Made by a program: the position numbers and the translations under genes. The notes under the pieces are model-generated. The model was not told the origin of the DNA. It did no database searches and worked only from the letters and a program-made list of their open reading frames with translations. Below are positions 9,573-18,100 of a stretch of DNA of 64,000 nucleotides, piece after piece. This DNA comes from Bradyrhizobium sp. CCBAU 53421. Its GTDB lineage: Bacteria; Pseudomonadota; Alphaproteobacteria; Rhizobiales; Xanthobacteraceae. The first letter of the stretch is position 1; each line of letters opens with the position of its first letter. The DNA lies in contig NZ_CP030047.1 of NCBI RefSeq assembly GCF_015291625.1, forward strand, positions 2,046,001-2,110,000, written 5' to 3'.

Positions 9573-10553
9573 ATGCGATTCATCGAAACCTGGACAACGG
9601 CCACGCTGCTTGCCGTGCGCGACCTTGCGCCCGGCATCCGCGAATTCCTGCTGCGGCCGGACGATTTCACCGGCGCGCCTTATCCGGTCGGCAGCCATAT
9701 CGATGTCGGCGTCACCATCGATGGTCAGCCGCAGACCCGTTCCTATTCGCTGGTCGGCGAGGCTGACCCGCAAGGTTTCCGGATCGCGGTGCGGCACGCG
9801 GCGGATTCCCGCGGCGGCTCGCGCTATATGTGGTCGCTCGCGCCGGGCGCGCGGCTCAACATCACGCAGCCCGCTTCGCTGGTGCAGCTCGACTGGACGC
9901 GGCGGCATTTCTGCCTGATCGCGGGCGGCATCGGTATCACGCCGATCGTCGGCGCGGCGCAGGCGCTGGTCCGCCGCGACGCTGGTGTGACGCTGCACTA
10001 TGCGGTGCGCGCGCGCAGCGATGCGGCCTATCTCGAGACGCTCGAGCGCCTGCTCGGCGAGCGTCTCGTCGTCCATGCCGGCGACGAGGGCAGGCGGCTC
10101 GACCTCGACGGTGTCTTCGCCGGCTTGCCACAGGATACGATGGCGCTGTTCTGCGGCCCGATGCGGATGCTGGATGCGGCGCGGCGTGCCTGGGAGGCGT
10201 CAGGCCGCCCGCTGACTGATCTGCGCTACGAGACCTTCGGATCGAGCGGACTGTTGCCGACCGAGGCGTTCCGCGTGCGGCTCAGGGGTGAGGGGACCGA
10301 GTTCGTGATCCCGCGCGACCGCTCGATGCTGGACGTGCTCAACGAGGCCGGCCATGAGGTGATGAGCGACTGCCGGCGCGGCGAGTGCGGCGTCTGCGCG
10401 CTCGACGTGGTCGCCGTCGACGGCGAAATCGACCATCGCGACGTCTTCTTCAGCGACCACCAGAAGCAGGAGAGCCGCAAGATCTGCGCGTGCGTTTCGC
10501 GCGCCCGCGGCACCATCACGGTGGATACCCTGCATCGCGCCGACGCGCTTTGA
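9573..10553 (+). CDS. vanB: Vanillate O-demethylase reductase-like (PDR family)
   Basis: A flavin and [2Fe-2S] oxidoreductase of 326 residues that passes electrons from NAD(P)H to the Rieske oxygenase. Domain order is FMN-binding barrel (RSYSL at about 56-60), nucleotide-binding domain (AGGIGITPIVG at about 118-127; FCGPMRM near 194) and a C-terminal plant-type ferredoxin domain with ligands Cys267, Cys272, Cys275 and Cys305. This order is that of phthalate dioxygenase reductase. It is 12 bp after the GntR gene. The spacing and pairing with vanA support a two-component demethylase. Confidence 0.9.
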   Translation: MRFIETWTTATLLAVRDLAPGIREFLLRPDDFTGAPYPVGSHIDVGVTIDGQPQTRSYSLVGEADPQGFRIAVRHAADSRGGSRYMWSLAPGARLNITQPASLVQLDWTRRHFCLIAGGIGITPIVGAAQALVRRDAGVTLHYAVRARSDAAYLETLERLLGERLVVHAGDEGRRLDLDGVFAGLPQDTMALFCGPMRMLDAARRAWEASGRPLTDLRYETFGSSGLLPTEAFRVRLRGEGTEFVIPRDRSMLDVLNEAGHEVMSDCRRGECGVCALDVVAVDGEIDHRDVFFSDHQKQESRKICACVSRARGTITVDTLHRADAL

Positions 10554-10574
10554 CGCACGGGTGCTCGATCAAGG

Positions 10575-12536
10575 CTACGCCGCGTGCACCGAGTGCTGCG
10601 GATTGCGGTCGAGCAGGGCAGTGATCTCGCTGCCCGACATCGGCCGGCCGATCAGGTAGCCCTGCACCTCGTCGCAGCTGGTCTGGCGCAGATATTCGAG
10701 CTGGTCGGCGGTCTCGACGCCTTCGGCCACGACGCCGATCTGCAGGTCCTGCGCGAGGCCGATCACCGATTTGACGATGGCGGCGCAATCCGGCTGGGTC
10801 AGCATATCCCGGATGAAGGATTGATCGATCTTGATGCGGCTGAACGGCAGCTTGCGCAGATAGGTCAGCGACGAGAAGCCGGTGCCGAAATCGTCGAGCG
10901 CAACCGTCAGGCCGAGCTCGAGCAACCCGTTGAGGATCGCGGGCGCCGAGCCGTATTTCGAGATCAGCATCGACTCGGTGATCTCGATCTCGAGCCGGTT
11001 CGGCGCGACATTGGCCTCGGCGAGCGCCTCGACGATGGTCTGCAGGATACCGACGTTCTGGAACTGGACCGCGGAGAAATTCACCGCGATCCTGATGTCA
11101 TCAGGCCAGCGCGACAGCATCGCGCAGGCATGGCGGATCACCCACTCGCCGAGCTGGTGGATCAGTCCGCTCTCCTCGGCGATCGGAATGAAGACGCTTG
11201 GCGGGATCAGGCCGCGCGTCGGATGCTGCCAGCGGAGCAGCGCCTCGAAGCCGGTGACGCGGCCTTTGCGGATGTCGAGGAACGGCTGGTAGACCAGAAA
11301 CAGCTGATCCGCCTCGATGGCCTGTTCGAGGTCGCGCTGCAGGGCGCGGCGGTCGCGCGCCGACTGGTCGTCGCTGGCCTCGAAGAAGCAGATGGTGCCG
11401 GGGCCGGACTTCTTCGCCCGGTAGAGCGCGATGTCGACATGCTTGAGCAGATCGTGGGACGTATTGCCGTCGCGCGGCGCGAGCACGATGCCGATGCTGA
11501 TTGCGCTGCTGATCTCGAACCCGTCGACCGGGAATGGCTCGGCGAACGCTGCGACGAACCGCTCGGCGATCGCCAGCGCATCCTCGGGCCGCGTCAGATT
11601 GGACATGATCAGCGCGAATTCGTCGCTGCCGATCCGCGCGACGTGCTCGGCCGCGCGCGTGCAGCGCTGCAAACGGGCCGCAAGCTGCACCAGGAGCTCG
11701 TCGCCTGCCGGATGGCCGAACCTGTCGTTGATCTCCTTGAGGCGATCGAGGTCGAGCAGCAGCACCGCGAATTCCTCGCCCGAGCGGGCCAGCCGGCTCA
11801 GCGCGCCATTGAGCTGTTCGTTGAAGGCGACGCGGTTCGGCAGATGCGTCAAAGGATCCTGCCGCACCGTCCGTTCGGCCTCGTGCTGGGCGATGATGCG
11901 GCGCCTGAACTCGAATGCGTTGAGGAACACGCCGCGCAGCAGCACGGAGCCGTAGACCAGGACGAGGACGGCCATCAGCAGATAGATGAAGTCGCCGTCC
12001 CGGCCGAGGCAGATCGCGGTGCCGAGAAAGATCGGCGCGGTGAAGGCGATCGCGGCGATCGGGATGGTGGAGAAGGCGAAGGCGCCGCCGGCCAGCATGC
12101 CGGCGCAGAGACAGGTGATCACGAGTTGTGCGCCGCTCGAAGCGCCGGCGAAGAAGGCAACCGGGACGACACCCCAGGCGGCGCCGAGCGCCAGCGCGTT
12201 GCGCACCAGCCGGTACATGGTTCGCCGCGACACGAATTGCGGCTTGGCGACGCGGCGCGATGCGCGCGCCTGCAGGCCGAAGAACAGCGCCGCGCTGCTT
12301 ACGGCGGCAGCCCACACCAGCGCGAAGGCCCAGTCCGGCGATTGCCACAGTGCAGCCGCGAGCACCAGCGCGTTGCAGGCGTTGGCCAGCATGATGCCGA
12401 AGGAATAGCCGAGCACGAGCGAAACCTGCTCGGCGCGGATATGGCCGGCAAGCGCTTCGTCCGTCGGTGGTGCGCCGAAGGCCGCGAGGTCACCCGCGAA
12501 CAGGGCCGCGAAATATGATCTGAGATCGATACGCAT
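10575..12536 (-). CDS. Membrane GGDEF-EAL protein with degenerate GSDEF site
   Basis: A protein of 653 residues. The start is the ATG at 12536 (MRIDLRSYF) rather than the TTG at 12593. Six or so hydrophobic helices occupy about residues 45-210, an integral-membrane sensor without a clear periplasmic loop. The GGDEF domain keeps DLDRLKEINDRFGH but reads GSDEF at the active-site loop (about 303-307). The EAL domain is canonical: FEALLRW (about 430), ITES, LDDFGTGFSS and VAEGVE. So phosphodiesterase activity is likely, and the GGDEF half may be a weak cyclase or a GTP-binding regulator. It is convergent with vanB, 21 bp away. Confidence 0.92.
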   Translation of the reverse strand: MRIDLRSYFAALFAGDLAAFGAPPTDEALAGHIRAEQVSLVLGYSFGIMLANACNALVLAAALWQSPDWAFALVWAAAVSSAALFFGLQARASRRVAKPQFVSRRTMYRLVRNALALGAAWGVVPVAFFAGASSGAQLVITCLCAGMLAGGAFAFSTIPIAAIAFTAPIFLGTAICLGRDGDFIYLLMAVLVLVYGSVLLRGVFLNAFEFRRRIIAQHEAERTVRQDPLTHLPNRVAFNEQLNGALSRLARSGEEFAVLLLDLDRLKEINDRFGHPAGDELLVQLAARLQRCTRAAEHVARIGSDEFALIMSNLTRPEDALAIAERFVAAFAEPFPVDGFEISSAISIGIVLAPRDGNTSHDLLKHVDIALYRAKKSGPGTICFFEASDDQSARDRRALQRDLEQAIEADQLFLVYQPFLDIRKGRVTGFEALLRWQHPTRGLIPPSVFIPIAEESGLIHQLGEWVIRHACAMLSRWPDDIRIAVNFSAVQFQNVGILQTIVEALAEANVAPNRLEIEITESMLISKYGSAPAILNGLLELGLTVALDDFGTGFSSLTYLRKLPFSRIKIDQSFIRDMLTQPDCAAIVKSVIGLAQDLQIGVVAEGVETADQLEYLRQTSCDEVQGYLIGRPMSGSEITALLDRNPQHSVHAA

Positions 12537-12801
12537 CTCAATACGTTGCCTGCGCGGTTTGGCGATGGCGCAGCGGCGAAGAATTCTCTGCAAACCTTTG
12601 ACAAACTATGAACTATTGGAACGGACCGTGTCACACCGGGCTCACGTTTCGGTTCCGCCGGCAGGCATTGCTAACAAATCGATACAAATGCGTGATGCGA
12701 CGTCACCAACCGGCGGGGATTGCCGATCCGCACTGCTTGATCGCCTGCCGGTTTTTCGCAATGAGTTGGGTTCCCGCGAACGGAAAAACCAGAAGGTGCA
12801 C

Positions 12802-13044
12802 ATGAGCTTGCCGACCACGAACCACGATCCCGGGTTTCGGATCACGCGGGCCGGCCACCTCGTTCTTGATGTCCGTGATTTCGCGGCGAGCCGGCGGTTC
12901 TACGAGGAGGTGATCGGGCTGATCCTGACCGCGGAGGAGGGTGATGCGCTGTATTTCCGCGGTGTCGAGGAGGCCTGTCATCACAGCCTTGTGTTGCGCA
13001 AGGGCGGCGCCGCCGCCTGCGCGCGGCTCGGCCGAGACCGCTGA
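12802..13044 (+). pseudogene. Truncated VOC/extradiol dioxygenase (metapyrocatechase-like) remnant
   Basis: An 80-codon open frame starting at the ATG at 12802. It contains the first beta-alpha-beta module of a vicinal-oxygen-chelate protein: FRITRAGHLVLDVRD, then ASRRFYEEVIGL, then LYFRGVEEACHHSLVLRKG. The run EEACHHSLVLR is typical of catechol 2,3-dioxygenase-type enzymes about 300 aa long. The frame ends abruptly after ARLGRDR, and only 40 bp later the opposing GlcG-like gene ends. The rest of the domain, including most metal ligands, is absent. It appears to be a 5' remnant left by a deletion next to the catabolic cluster. Confidence 0.7.
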
Positions 13045-13084
13045 CGCTCGAAACCTACCCCTTCGTCACTGCCGGCGAGCCCTG

Positions 13085-13558
13085 TCACTTCTTGATATCG
13101 GCCGCGACCAGCACGCGATGGCCGCGTAGCAATTCCTGCAAGGCCTGCAGCGCGGCGACGCCGCATTGGGTGTCCTGCTCGCCATTGCCGCCGCTGAGTC
13201 CGATGCCGCCGACAACCTCATCGTCCACGACGATCGGAAAGCCGCCGACGAACACGGCAAATTTTCCGTCGAAACTCCACTGGATGCCGAAGGCTTCGTT
13301 GCCGGGCAGGGCAGGTCCGTTCGGCGGCTGGTTGAACAAATGGGTGGAGCGCTTGTGTCCGGCCGCCGTGAACGCCTTGTTCCAGGCGATCTGCGGGCCG
13401 GTGACCCGCGCGCCATCCATCCGCTCCAGCGCCAGCGGATAGCCGCCCTCGTCGGTCACACAGACCGTCTCCGCAACGCCGATCTCGGCGGATTTGCGGA
13501 TCGCGGCGGCGATCATGTGGCGGGCTTCGGCAAGTTCGAGTTTGAACGACTGTCTCAT
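13085..13558 (-). CDS. GlcG/HbpS family (DUF336) protein
   Basis: A small protein of 157 residues of the GlcG/HbpS family, which includes heme-binding HbpS and the glycolate-locus protein GlcG. Signature parts are AAIRKSAEIGV near the N terminus, AWNKAFTAAGHKRST in the middle and GGFPIVVDDEVVGGIGLSGG toward the end. Members are often found in catabolic operons and are thought to bind a small ligand or heme. It is the last gene of a leftward unit: permease, aldehyde dehydrogenase, GlcG-like, with gaps of 10 and 39 bp. No signal peptide, so probably cytoplasmic. Its exact role is unknown. Confidence 0.88.
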   Translation of the reverse strand: MRQSFKLELAEARHMIAAAIRKSAEIGVAETVCVTDEGGYPLALERMDGARVTGPQIAWNKAFTAAGHKRSTHLFNQPPNGPALPGNEAFGIQWSFDGKFAVFVGGFPIVVDDEVVGGIGLSGGNGEQDTQCGVAALQALQELLRGHRVLVAADIKK

Positions 13559-13597
13559 CGCTATCTTCCGGGATTGGAGTGGGCGGTCGGCCGCAGC

Positions 13598-15103
13598 TCA
13601 GGTGCCGCGGTAGACCGTCTTGATCTGGGTGTAGAATTCGAGGCCAGTGCGGCCGGACTCGCGGAAGGTCGAGGTGCTCGACCGTTTCAATCCGCCGAAC
13701 GGCGCGTTGATCAGATTGCCCGTGGTCGTGCGGTTGATCTTGACCGTGCCCGACTGGATGTCATTGGCGAAATCATGCATCGCGCGCGGGCTGCGCGTCA
13801 CGATCGCGGCCGACAGGCCGTACTCGCTGGCATTGGCCTTGGCGATCGCATCAGTATAGCTGTCGACCTCGATGATCGCGATGACCGGGCCGAAGATCTC
13901 CTCGCGCGCGATTGTCATGTCCTGGGTCACGTCGGTGAAGACCGCGGGTGAGACGAAGTATCCGCCGTCATAGGCTGCACCGGTGAGCCGGTCGCCGCCA
14001 CAGAGATGCGTCGCCTCCTTCTTCCCGATTGCGACATAGCGCAGCACGGTTTCGAGCTGCCTGGCGGTCGCCAGCGGCCCCATCTCCATACCGCTGGTGA
14101 GGCCGCTGCCGATCTTGATCGCCTTGACCTTGGCGAGCAGCTTTGCTGTGAACTCGGCGCGCACCTGCTTCATGACCAGGACGCGACTGGTGCCGGTGCA
14201 GGCCTGGCCGGCCAGCGACAGGCCGCCCTTGACGGTCAGATCGACCGCCAGATCGAGGTCGGCGTCGTCCATGACGATCAGCGGGTTCTTGCCGCCGAGC
14301 TCCATCTGCGTCCGGGTCACGAAGCTGACCGCGCGGCAAATCTGTTCGCCGGCGGACGTCGATCCGGTGAAGGAAATCGCGCGGATGACCGGCGGCTCGG
14401 TGATATCAGGCCCGATTTCGCCGGCCTTGCCGGTGATGTAGTTGAGCGCACCGTACGGCAAGCCTGCCGCGATCAGCGCCTCCGCCAGGCGATAGCCGCT
14501 GAGCGGCGCATCGGACGACGGCTTGAACACCACCGTATTGCCGGTGATGAGGGCCGGCGCGATCTTGCGCGCCGGGATCGAAATCGGAAAATTCCAGGGC
14601 GTGATCACCGACACGACGCCGAGCGGCTCGCGCAACGTATAGACCGTCATGTCCGCATCGTCGTTCGGAAACACCTCGCCGGTCAGCGACTGTCCCTCGA
14701 CGGCATAGAACCGCAGGGTCTGGGCCGAGCGCAGCACCTCGTCGCGCGCGAGGCCGAGCGATTTGCCCATTTCGCGCGTCATCTCCCGCGCGATTTGATC
14801 GGCGCGGGCCTCGAGATGATCGGCGGCCCGGTTCAGGATGGCGGCGCGCTTGGTGATCGGGGTCCGCTTCCAGCCTGCGAACGCGGCGGCCGCGGCATTG
14901 ACGGCCGCTTGCGCATCGGCGGCGGTCGATTGCTGGAAGCGTCCGACCAGGTCGCTGGTGTCGGCGGGATTGATGTTCGCGAACAGTCTGCCGGAGGCAC
15001 TTGCGATCCGCTCGCCGGCGATCAGGTTCGGAAATTCCTCGATCCCTGCGTTGCCCTCCGTGGAGAAGGACATCTTGTGTGCGGTCGTTTCAGCTATCGT
15101 CAC
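13598..15103 (-). CDS. NAD(P)-dependent aldehyde dehydrogenase
   Basis: A full-length aldehyde dehydrogenase of 501 residues oxidising an aldehyde to an acid. The oxyanion Asn is in TPWNFP (Asn171), the general base Glu268 in MELGGKNP, and the nucleophile Cys302 in GQACTGTSR. Similarity in these regions is closest to semialdehyde dehydrogenases of sugar-acid and aromatic pathways. The GTG at 15103 is preceded by a strong GAGGAGA site at good spacing, so it is preferred to the ATG at 15073. Gene order and spacing put it in one unit with the permease and GlcG-like gene. It may process an aldehyde made by the GMC or HDO enzyme. Confidence 0.93.
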   Translation of the reverse strand: MTIAETTAHKMSFSTEGNAGIEEFPNLIAGERIASASGRLFANINPADTSDLVGRFQQSTAADAQAAVNAAAAAFAGWKRTPITKRAAILNRAADHLEARADQIAREMTREMGKSLGLARDEVLRSAQTLRFYAVEGQSLTGEVFPNDDADMTVYTLREPLGVVSVITPWNFPISIPARKIAPALITGNTVVFKPSSDAPLSGYRLAEALIAAGLPYGALNYITGKAGEIGPDITEPPVIRAISFTGSTSAGEQICRAVSFVTRTQMELGGKNPLIVMDDADLDLAVDLTVKGGLSLAGQACTGTSRVLVMKQVRAEFTAKLLAKVKAIKIGSGLTSGMEMGPLATARQLETVLRYVAIGKKEATHLCGGDRLTGAAYDGGYFVSPAVFTDVTQDMTIAREEIFGPVIAIIEVDSYTDAIAKANASEYGLSAAIVTRSPRAMHDFANDIQSGTVKINRTTTGNLINAPFGGLKRSSTSTFRESGRTGLEFYTQIKTVYRGT

Positions 15104-15113
15104 GGGATTCTCC

Positions 15114-16655
15114 TCAATGCCAGATCAGGACGGCGCAGACGGTCGACACCGCGAGCCCGGTCAATACGGGGATCATCGCGGTCCGCACGATCTGGAAGAC
15201 CGGGACGCGCGCGAAGCCGGCCACTGCGATCAGCGACGACCAGGCCACCAGGGTGCCGCCGCCGGTCCACACCGCGCCCATCTGGCCGATCGCGGCGAGC
15301 GTCGCCGGATCCAGCCCGACCGACGGCGCCAGCGCGCCCGACAGTGAGCCGGTCAGCGGCAGGCCGGCAAAGCCGGAGCCGTCGATGCCGGTGATCATGC
15401 CTGATATCAGGATGCCGAAGGCGACGAAGAACTCGTTGCCCGGTATCCAGGCCTGCGCGGTCTGGATCAGCTCGAACAGCAGGCTCGGCGCCTGGGCCGT
15501 GGGCACCCCGAGGATCGGCGCGGAAAGGCCCGGCTCGGCGCCGAGAAAGAAGAAGCCCGCGATCGGCAGCACGGAGCCCATCGCCTTGAATGCGAAGACG
15601 AAGCCTTCGGTGATGTGGTCGGCGCTGGTGTCGAGGAATTTGCGCAATTCGTCGGTGACGAAGGACGCGCAGATCATCAGCATCGCGGCAACGCCGCCGA
15701 CCAGTGCGGCGGCGTCGCCGCCCTTGAGGTCGTGGCCGATGCCGAGCTTGGCCAGCACCATCACCGCGATGACGCAGAGAAAGGCGAGCGGGGTCGCAAC
15801 CGCGAAGAATTTCGACCAGCCTTCGCGGCGCGCCGGCGCCCCGGCGAGCGCCTTGTCAATCTGCGCCTGGGTTGCGAAGGGCTGCTGGCCATCAGCAGTG
15901 CCGCGCGCGATCTGCGCTTTGTCGAAAGTGCCTTCCTGCGCCAGCCGCGCCAATTCGCCATTGCTCGATCGCGCCTGCCAGCGTTCCAGCAGCCGGTCGT
16001 CGGGCTTGGTGATCGACTTGCGGATCGAAAGATAGGCGAGCGTCAACGCGATGCCGCCGGTGATGAGGGACAGCACCAGCGCGCGGTCCGCGACGGTGGC
16101 GGCGCTGACCGCAGCGCCAGCCGCCTTGGCGCTGATCCCGGGCGCAACGCCGATCACATAGTCCGACGACAGCGCCATGCCTTGTCCGGCGAGCGCGATC
16201 GCAATGGCGCCGCCGAGCGGCGACAGGCCGGCCGCAATCGCCGCGGGCAGCAGCACCGCGGAAACCAGCGGCACTGCCGGTGTCGGCCAGAAGAACAGCG
16301 AGATCACGTAGGTGATGGCGGCGAGCACGAAGTAGGCGGTGTGTCCGCTCTTCATCACGGCGCGGAACGGCTCGACCATGCGGATGTCGGAGCGCAGCAC
16401 CTTGAGCGCGTTCAATAGCGCCGTCATCAGCGCGATCACCAGGAAGATGTTGAACAGCTCCTTGGCCGCGGTGAAGCTCGCGTTGAAGACGCTGGCGAGT
16501 GCCGCGACGGGGCTGTGTGTCCAGGCAAGCGCGACCAGCAGCGTCGCGATCACCGACGGCACCACGACGTTGGCGCGCCAGATCATGGTGAGAACGATGA
16601 CGGCAACGCCGAGCAAATAGACCCAATGTGCGGCGACGATCGGAGCGTGCTGCAT
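15114..16655 (-). CDS. Polytopic permease, ion-transporter superfamily-like
   Basis: An inner-membrane protein of 513 residues with about 12 hydrophobic segments. The layout is typical of GntP/DcuC-like carboxylate transporters: paired helices, a soluble central loop (about residues 215-270) and re-entrant-like Gly/Ser-rich stretches such as GMITGIDGSGFAGLPL. The exact family is not certain. The ATG at 16655 follows a strong AGAGGGGGAAG site. It is the first gene of the leftward arm, starting 309 bp from the HDO gene across the shared regulatory region. It probably imports the substrate of the cluster, most likely an organic acid. Confidence 0.75.
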   Translation of the reverse strand: MQHAPIVAAHWVYLLGVAVIVLTMIWRANVVVPSVIATLLVALAWTHSPVAALASVFNASFTAAKELFNIFLVIALMTALLNALKVLRSDIRMVEPFRAVMKSGHTAYFVLAAITYVISLFFWPTPAVPLVSAVLLPAAIAAGLSPLGGAIAIALAGQGMALSSDYVIGVAPGISAKAAGAAVSAATVADRALVLSLITGGIALTLAYLSIRKSITKPDDRLLERWQARSSNGELARLAQEGTFDKAQIARGTADGQQPFATQAQIDKALAGAPARREGWSKFFAVATPLAFLCVIAVMVLAKLGIGHDLKGGDAAALVGGVAAMLMICASFVTDELRKFLDTSADHITEGFVFAFKAMGSVLPIAGFFFLGAEPGLSAPILGVPTAQAPSLLFELIQTAQAWIPGNEFFVAFGILISGMITGIDGSGFAGLPLTGSLSGALAPSVGLDPATLAAIGQMGAVWTGGGTLVAWSSLIAVAGFARVPVFQIVRTAMIPVLTGLAVSTVCAVLIWH

Positions 16656-16689
16656 GGTTGTTGCTTCCCCCTCTAACGTGACGAATAAT

Positions 16690-16702
16690 GTATACTGTAT
16701 TC
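16690..16702. promoter_or_regulatory. GTATAC operator A (permease side)
   Basis: GTATACTGTATTC. Its reverse complement shares the 11-mer ATACAGTATAC with operator B. The site is 35 bp from the permease start. It is likely bound by the GntR regulator encoded at 18867. Confidence 0.55.
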
Positions 16703-16877
16703 CGATATGGCAAGCGTAAATTGCAGCCATCGATCCGTGCGTCGCGGAGGGGTGGAAGGCATCTACGATCGCATTTTGTGCGGAATGTGCCTGATTTTAA
16801 GGCGATATGGCGCGGCGATTGCCGGGCGGGATGGCGGGAGGGGAACCCGGGTTTCGGTGTTGACAGCGGTCAATTTA

Positions 16878-16890
16878 GTATACAGTATAC
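16878..16890. promoter_or_regulatory. GTATAC operator B (HDO side), perfect palindrome
   Basis: GTATACAGTATAC is a 13-bp perfect palindrome about a single central base, 74 bp before the HDO start. The form fits a FadR-type GntR dimer site. Confidence 0.6.
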
Positions 16891-16963
16891 CGAAATTGTC
16901 GGCCAGAATGCGCCCATGGCCCGTTGCTGGACGGCGATTTCTTCACGGCACAGGAGCGCCACG

Positions 16964-17731
16964 ATGCAGAAGCTGATGGATCACGTGGAATTTCGAGCGG
17001 CCCTCGAAAATGCCATCAAGGGAAAGAGCGCCAACAAGGCCCCGTTCAGCGTCGCCTGGGCCAGCGGCAAGCTCAGCCGCGCGCATCTCGCGCGCTGGGC
17101 CGAGAACCACTACCACTATGTCGGTCCGTTCGCCGACTACCTCGGCTACATCTATGCGCGGATGCCGGAGCAGTACCAGGAGGCCAAGGACTTCCTGCTC
17201 GCCAACATGTATGAGGAAGAGATCGGGGGCGACCGTCACACCGACCTGCTGATCCGCTTCGCGGAGGCCTGCGGCACGACCGCGGCGCGCATCAAGAACC
17301 CGGACAACATGACGCCGACGACGCGCGGGCTGCAGAGCTGGTGCTATTCGGTCGCGATGCGCGAGGATCCGATCGTCGCCGTGGCCGGCCTCGTGGTCGG
17401 TCTGGAATCGCAGGTCCCCTCGATCTATCGCAAGCAGACGCCGACCCTGCGCGAGAAGTACAAATTCACCGACGAGGAAGTCGAATTCTTCGACCTTCAC
17501 ATCGTGTCGGACGAGATTCACGGCGAGCGCGGCTACCAGATCGTGCTCGAGCACGCCGACACGGTCGAGTTGCAGCAGCGTTGTCTCAAGATCTGCGAGA
17601 TCGGCGCCCAGATGCGGCTGCTCTACACCACCGCGCTGTACCACGACTATGTCGCGGGCGACATTCCGCTGGCGGAGCTCGATCTGGCCAGCGGCGTCTC
17701 CGCCGAAGAACGCGTGCTGTTGCAGGCCTGA
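16964..17731 (+). CDS. Heme-oxygenase-like di-iron oxidase (HDO/TenA-PqqC fold)
   Basis: A 255-residue all-helical protein of the iron-containing redox enzyme group (CADD, UndA, BesC and SznF relatives). The candidate di-iron ligands are all present and correctly spaced: Glu47 in WAENHYHY, Glu85/Glu86 and His92 in NMYEEEIGGDRH, Glu148 in GLVVGLESQ, and His179, Asp183 and His186 in FFDLHIVSDEIHGE. Known members activate O2 for N-oxygenation, C-C cleavage or decarboxylation. Here the substrate is unknown. The ATG at 16964 follows AGGAGCG. It heads an operon with two ferredoxins and a 98-aa protein, suggesting a dedicated electron supply. Confidence 0.85.
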   Translation: MQKLMDHVEFRAALENAIKGKSANKAPFSVAWASGKLSRAHLARWAENHYHYVGPFADYLGYIYARMPEQYQEAKDFLLANMYEEEIGGDRHTDLLIRFAEACGTTAARIKNPDNMTPTTRGLQSWCYSVAMREDPIVAVAGLVVGLESQVPSIYRKQTPTLREKYKFTDEEVEFFDLHIVSDEIHGERGYQIVLEHADTVELQQRCLKICEIGAQMRLLYTTALYHDYVAGDIPLAELDLASGVSAEERVLLQA

Positions 17732-17752
17732 GCCGCGGGGAGCAGCGGCGCG

Positions 17753-18097
17753 ATGCCCAACGTCATCTTTCACCGCAACGGCGAGACATTTGTCGGCGAG
17801 GTCAAGGAGAACACCAATCTCGTCGTCCGCGCCGGCATCCGCCAGTTTCCCTATCCCAATTTCCTTTACGGCTGCGGGATGGGGAAGTGCGGGAAGTGCG
17901 CGTCGCTGATCATCAAGGGCGGCGAGCATTTGCCCGAGCCGAACTGGAAGGAAAAGAAGCGCCTCGGTGCCAGGATCGAGCAGGGATATCGCCTCGCCTG
18001 CCAGCTCTGGCTCACGCATGACGTTGAACTGTCGCAGGAGGCAGCCCCGCTGGCCGACGTCGTCGCGCCGGCCGGCGCCGCGGTTGGGAGGACGTGA
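17753..18097 (+). CDS. [2Fe-2S] plant-type ferredoxin, first copy
   Basis: A 114-residue soluble ferredoxin. The ligands are Cys41, Cys46, Cys49 (YGCGMGKCGKC) and Cys83 (RLACQLW), the C-x4-C-x2-C...C pattern of adrenodoxin/plant-type clusters. The region between (EPNWKEKKRLGARIEQGYR) is basic. It starts 21 bp after the HDO gene and ends 3 bp before the 98-aa unknown gene, so translation is probably coupled. It likely delivers electrons to the di-iron enzyme. No ferredoxin reductase is in the cluster; the nearest reductase is vanB, 7 kb away. Confidence 0.88.
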   Translation: MPNVIFHRNGETFVGEVKENTNLVVRAGIRQFPYPNFLYGCGMGKCGKCASLIIKGGEHLPEPNWKEKKRLGARIEQGYRLACQLWLTHDVELSQEAAPLADVVAPAGAAVGRT

Positions 18098-18100
18098 CCG

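Larger units (their letters stand above)
16656..16963. promoter_or_regulatory. Divergent promoter region of the permease and HDO arms
   Basis: This 308-bp region separates two divergent operons. No convincing gene lies in it. It holds two GTATAC-type operators, at 16690 and 16877, each about 35-90 bp from the nearest start codon, with AT-rich flanks fit for promoters. The middle is GC-rich and featureless. Confidence 0.65.

Noticed and set aside
10584..12518. Plus-strand open frame of 644 codons opposite the second GGDEF-EAL gene
   Set aside because: Same reason: low-complexity antisense translation against a gene with clear GGDEF and EAL domains.
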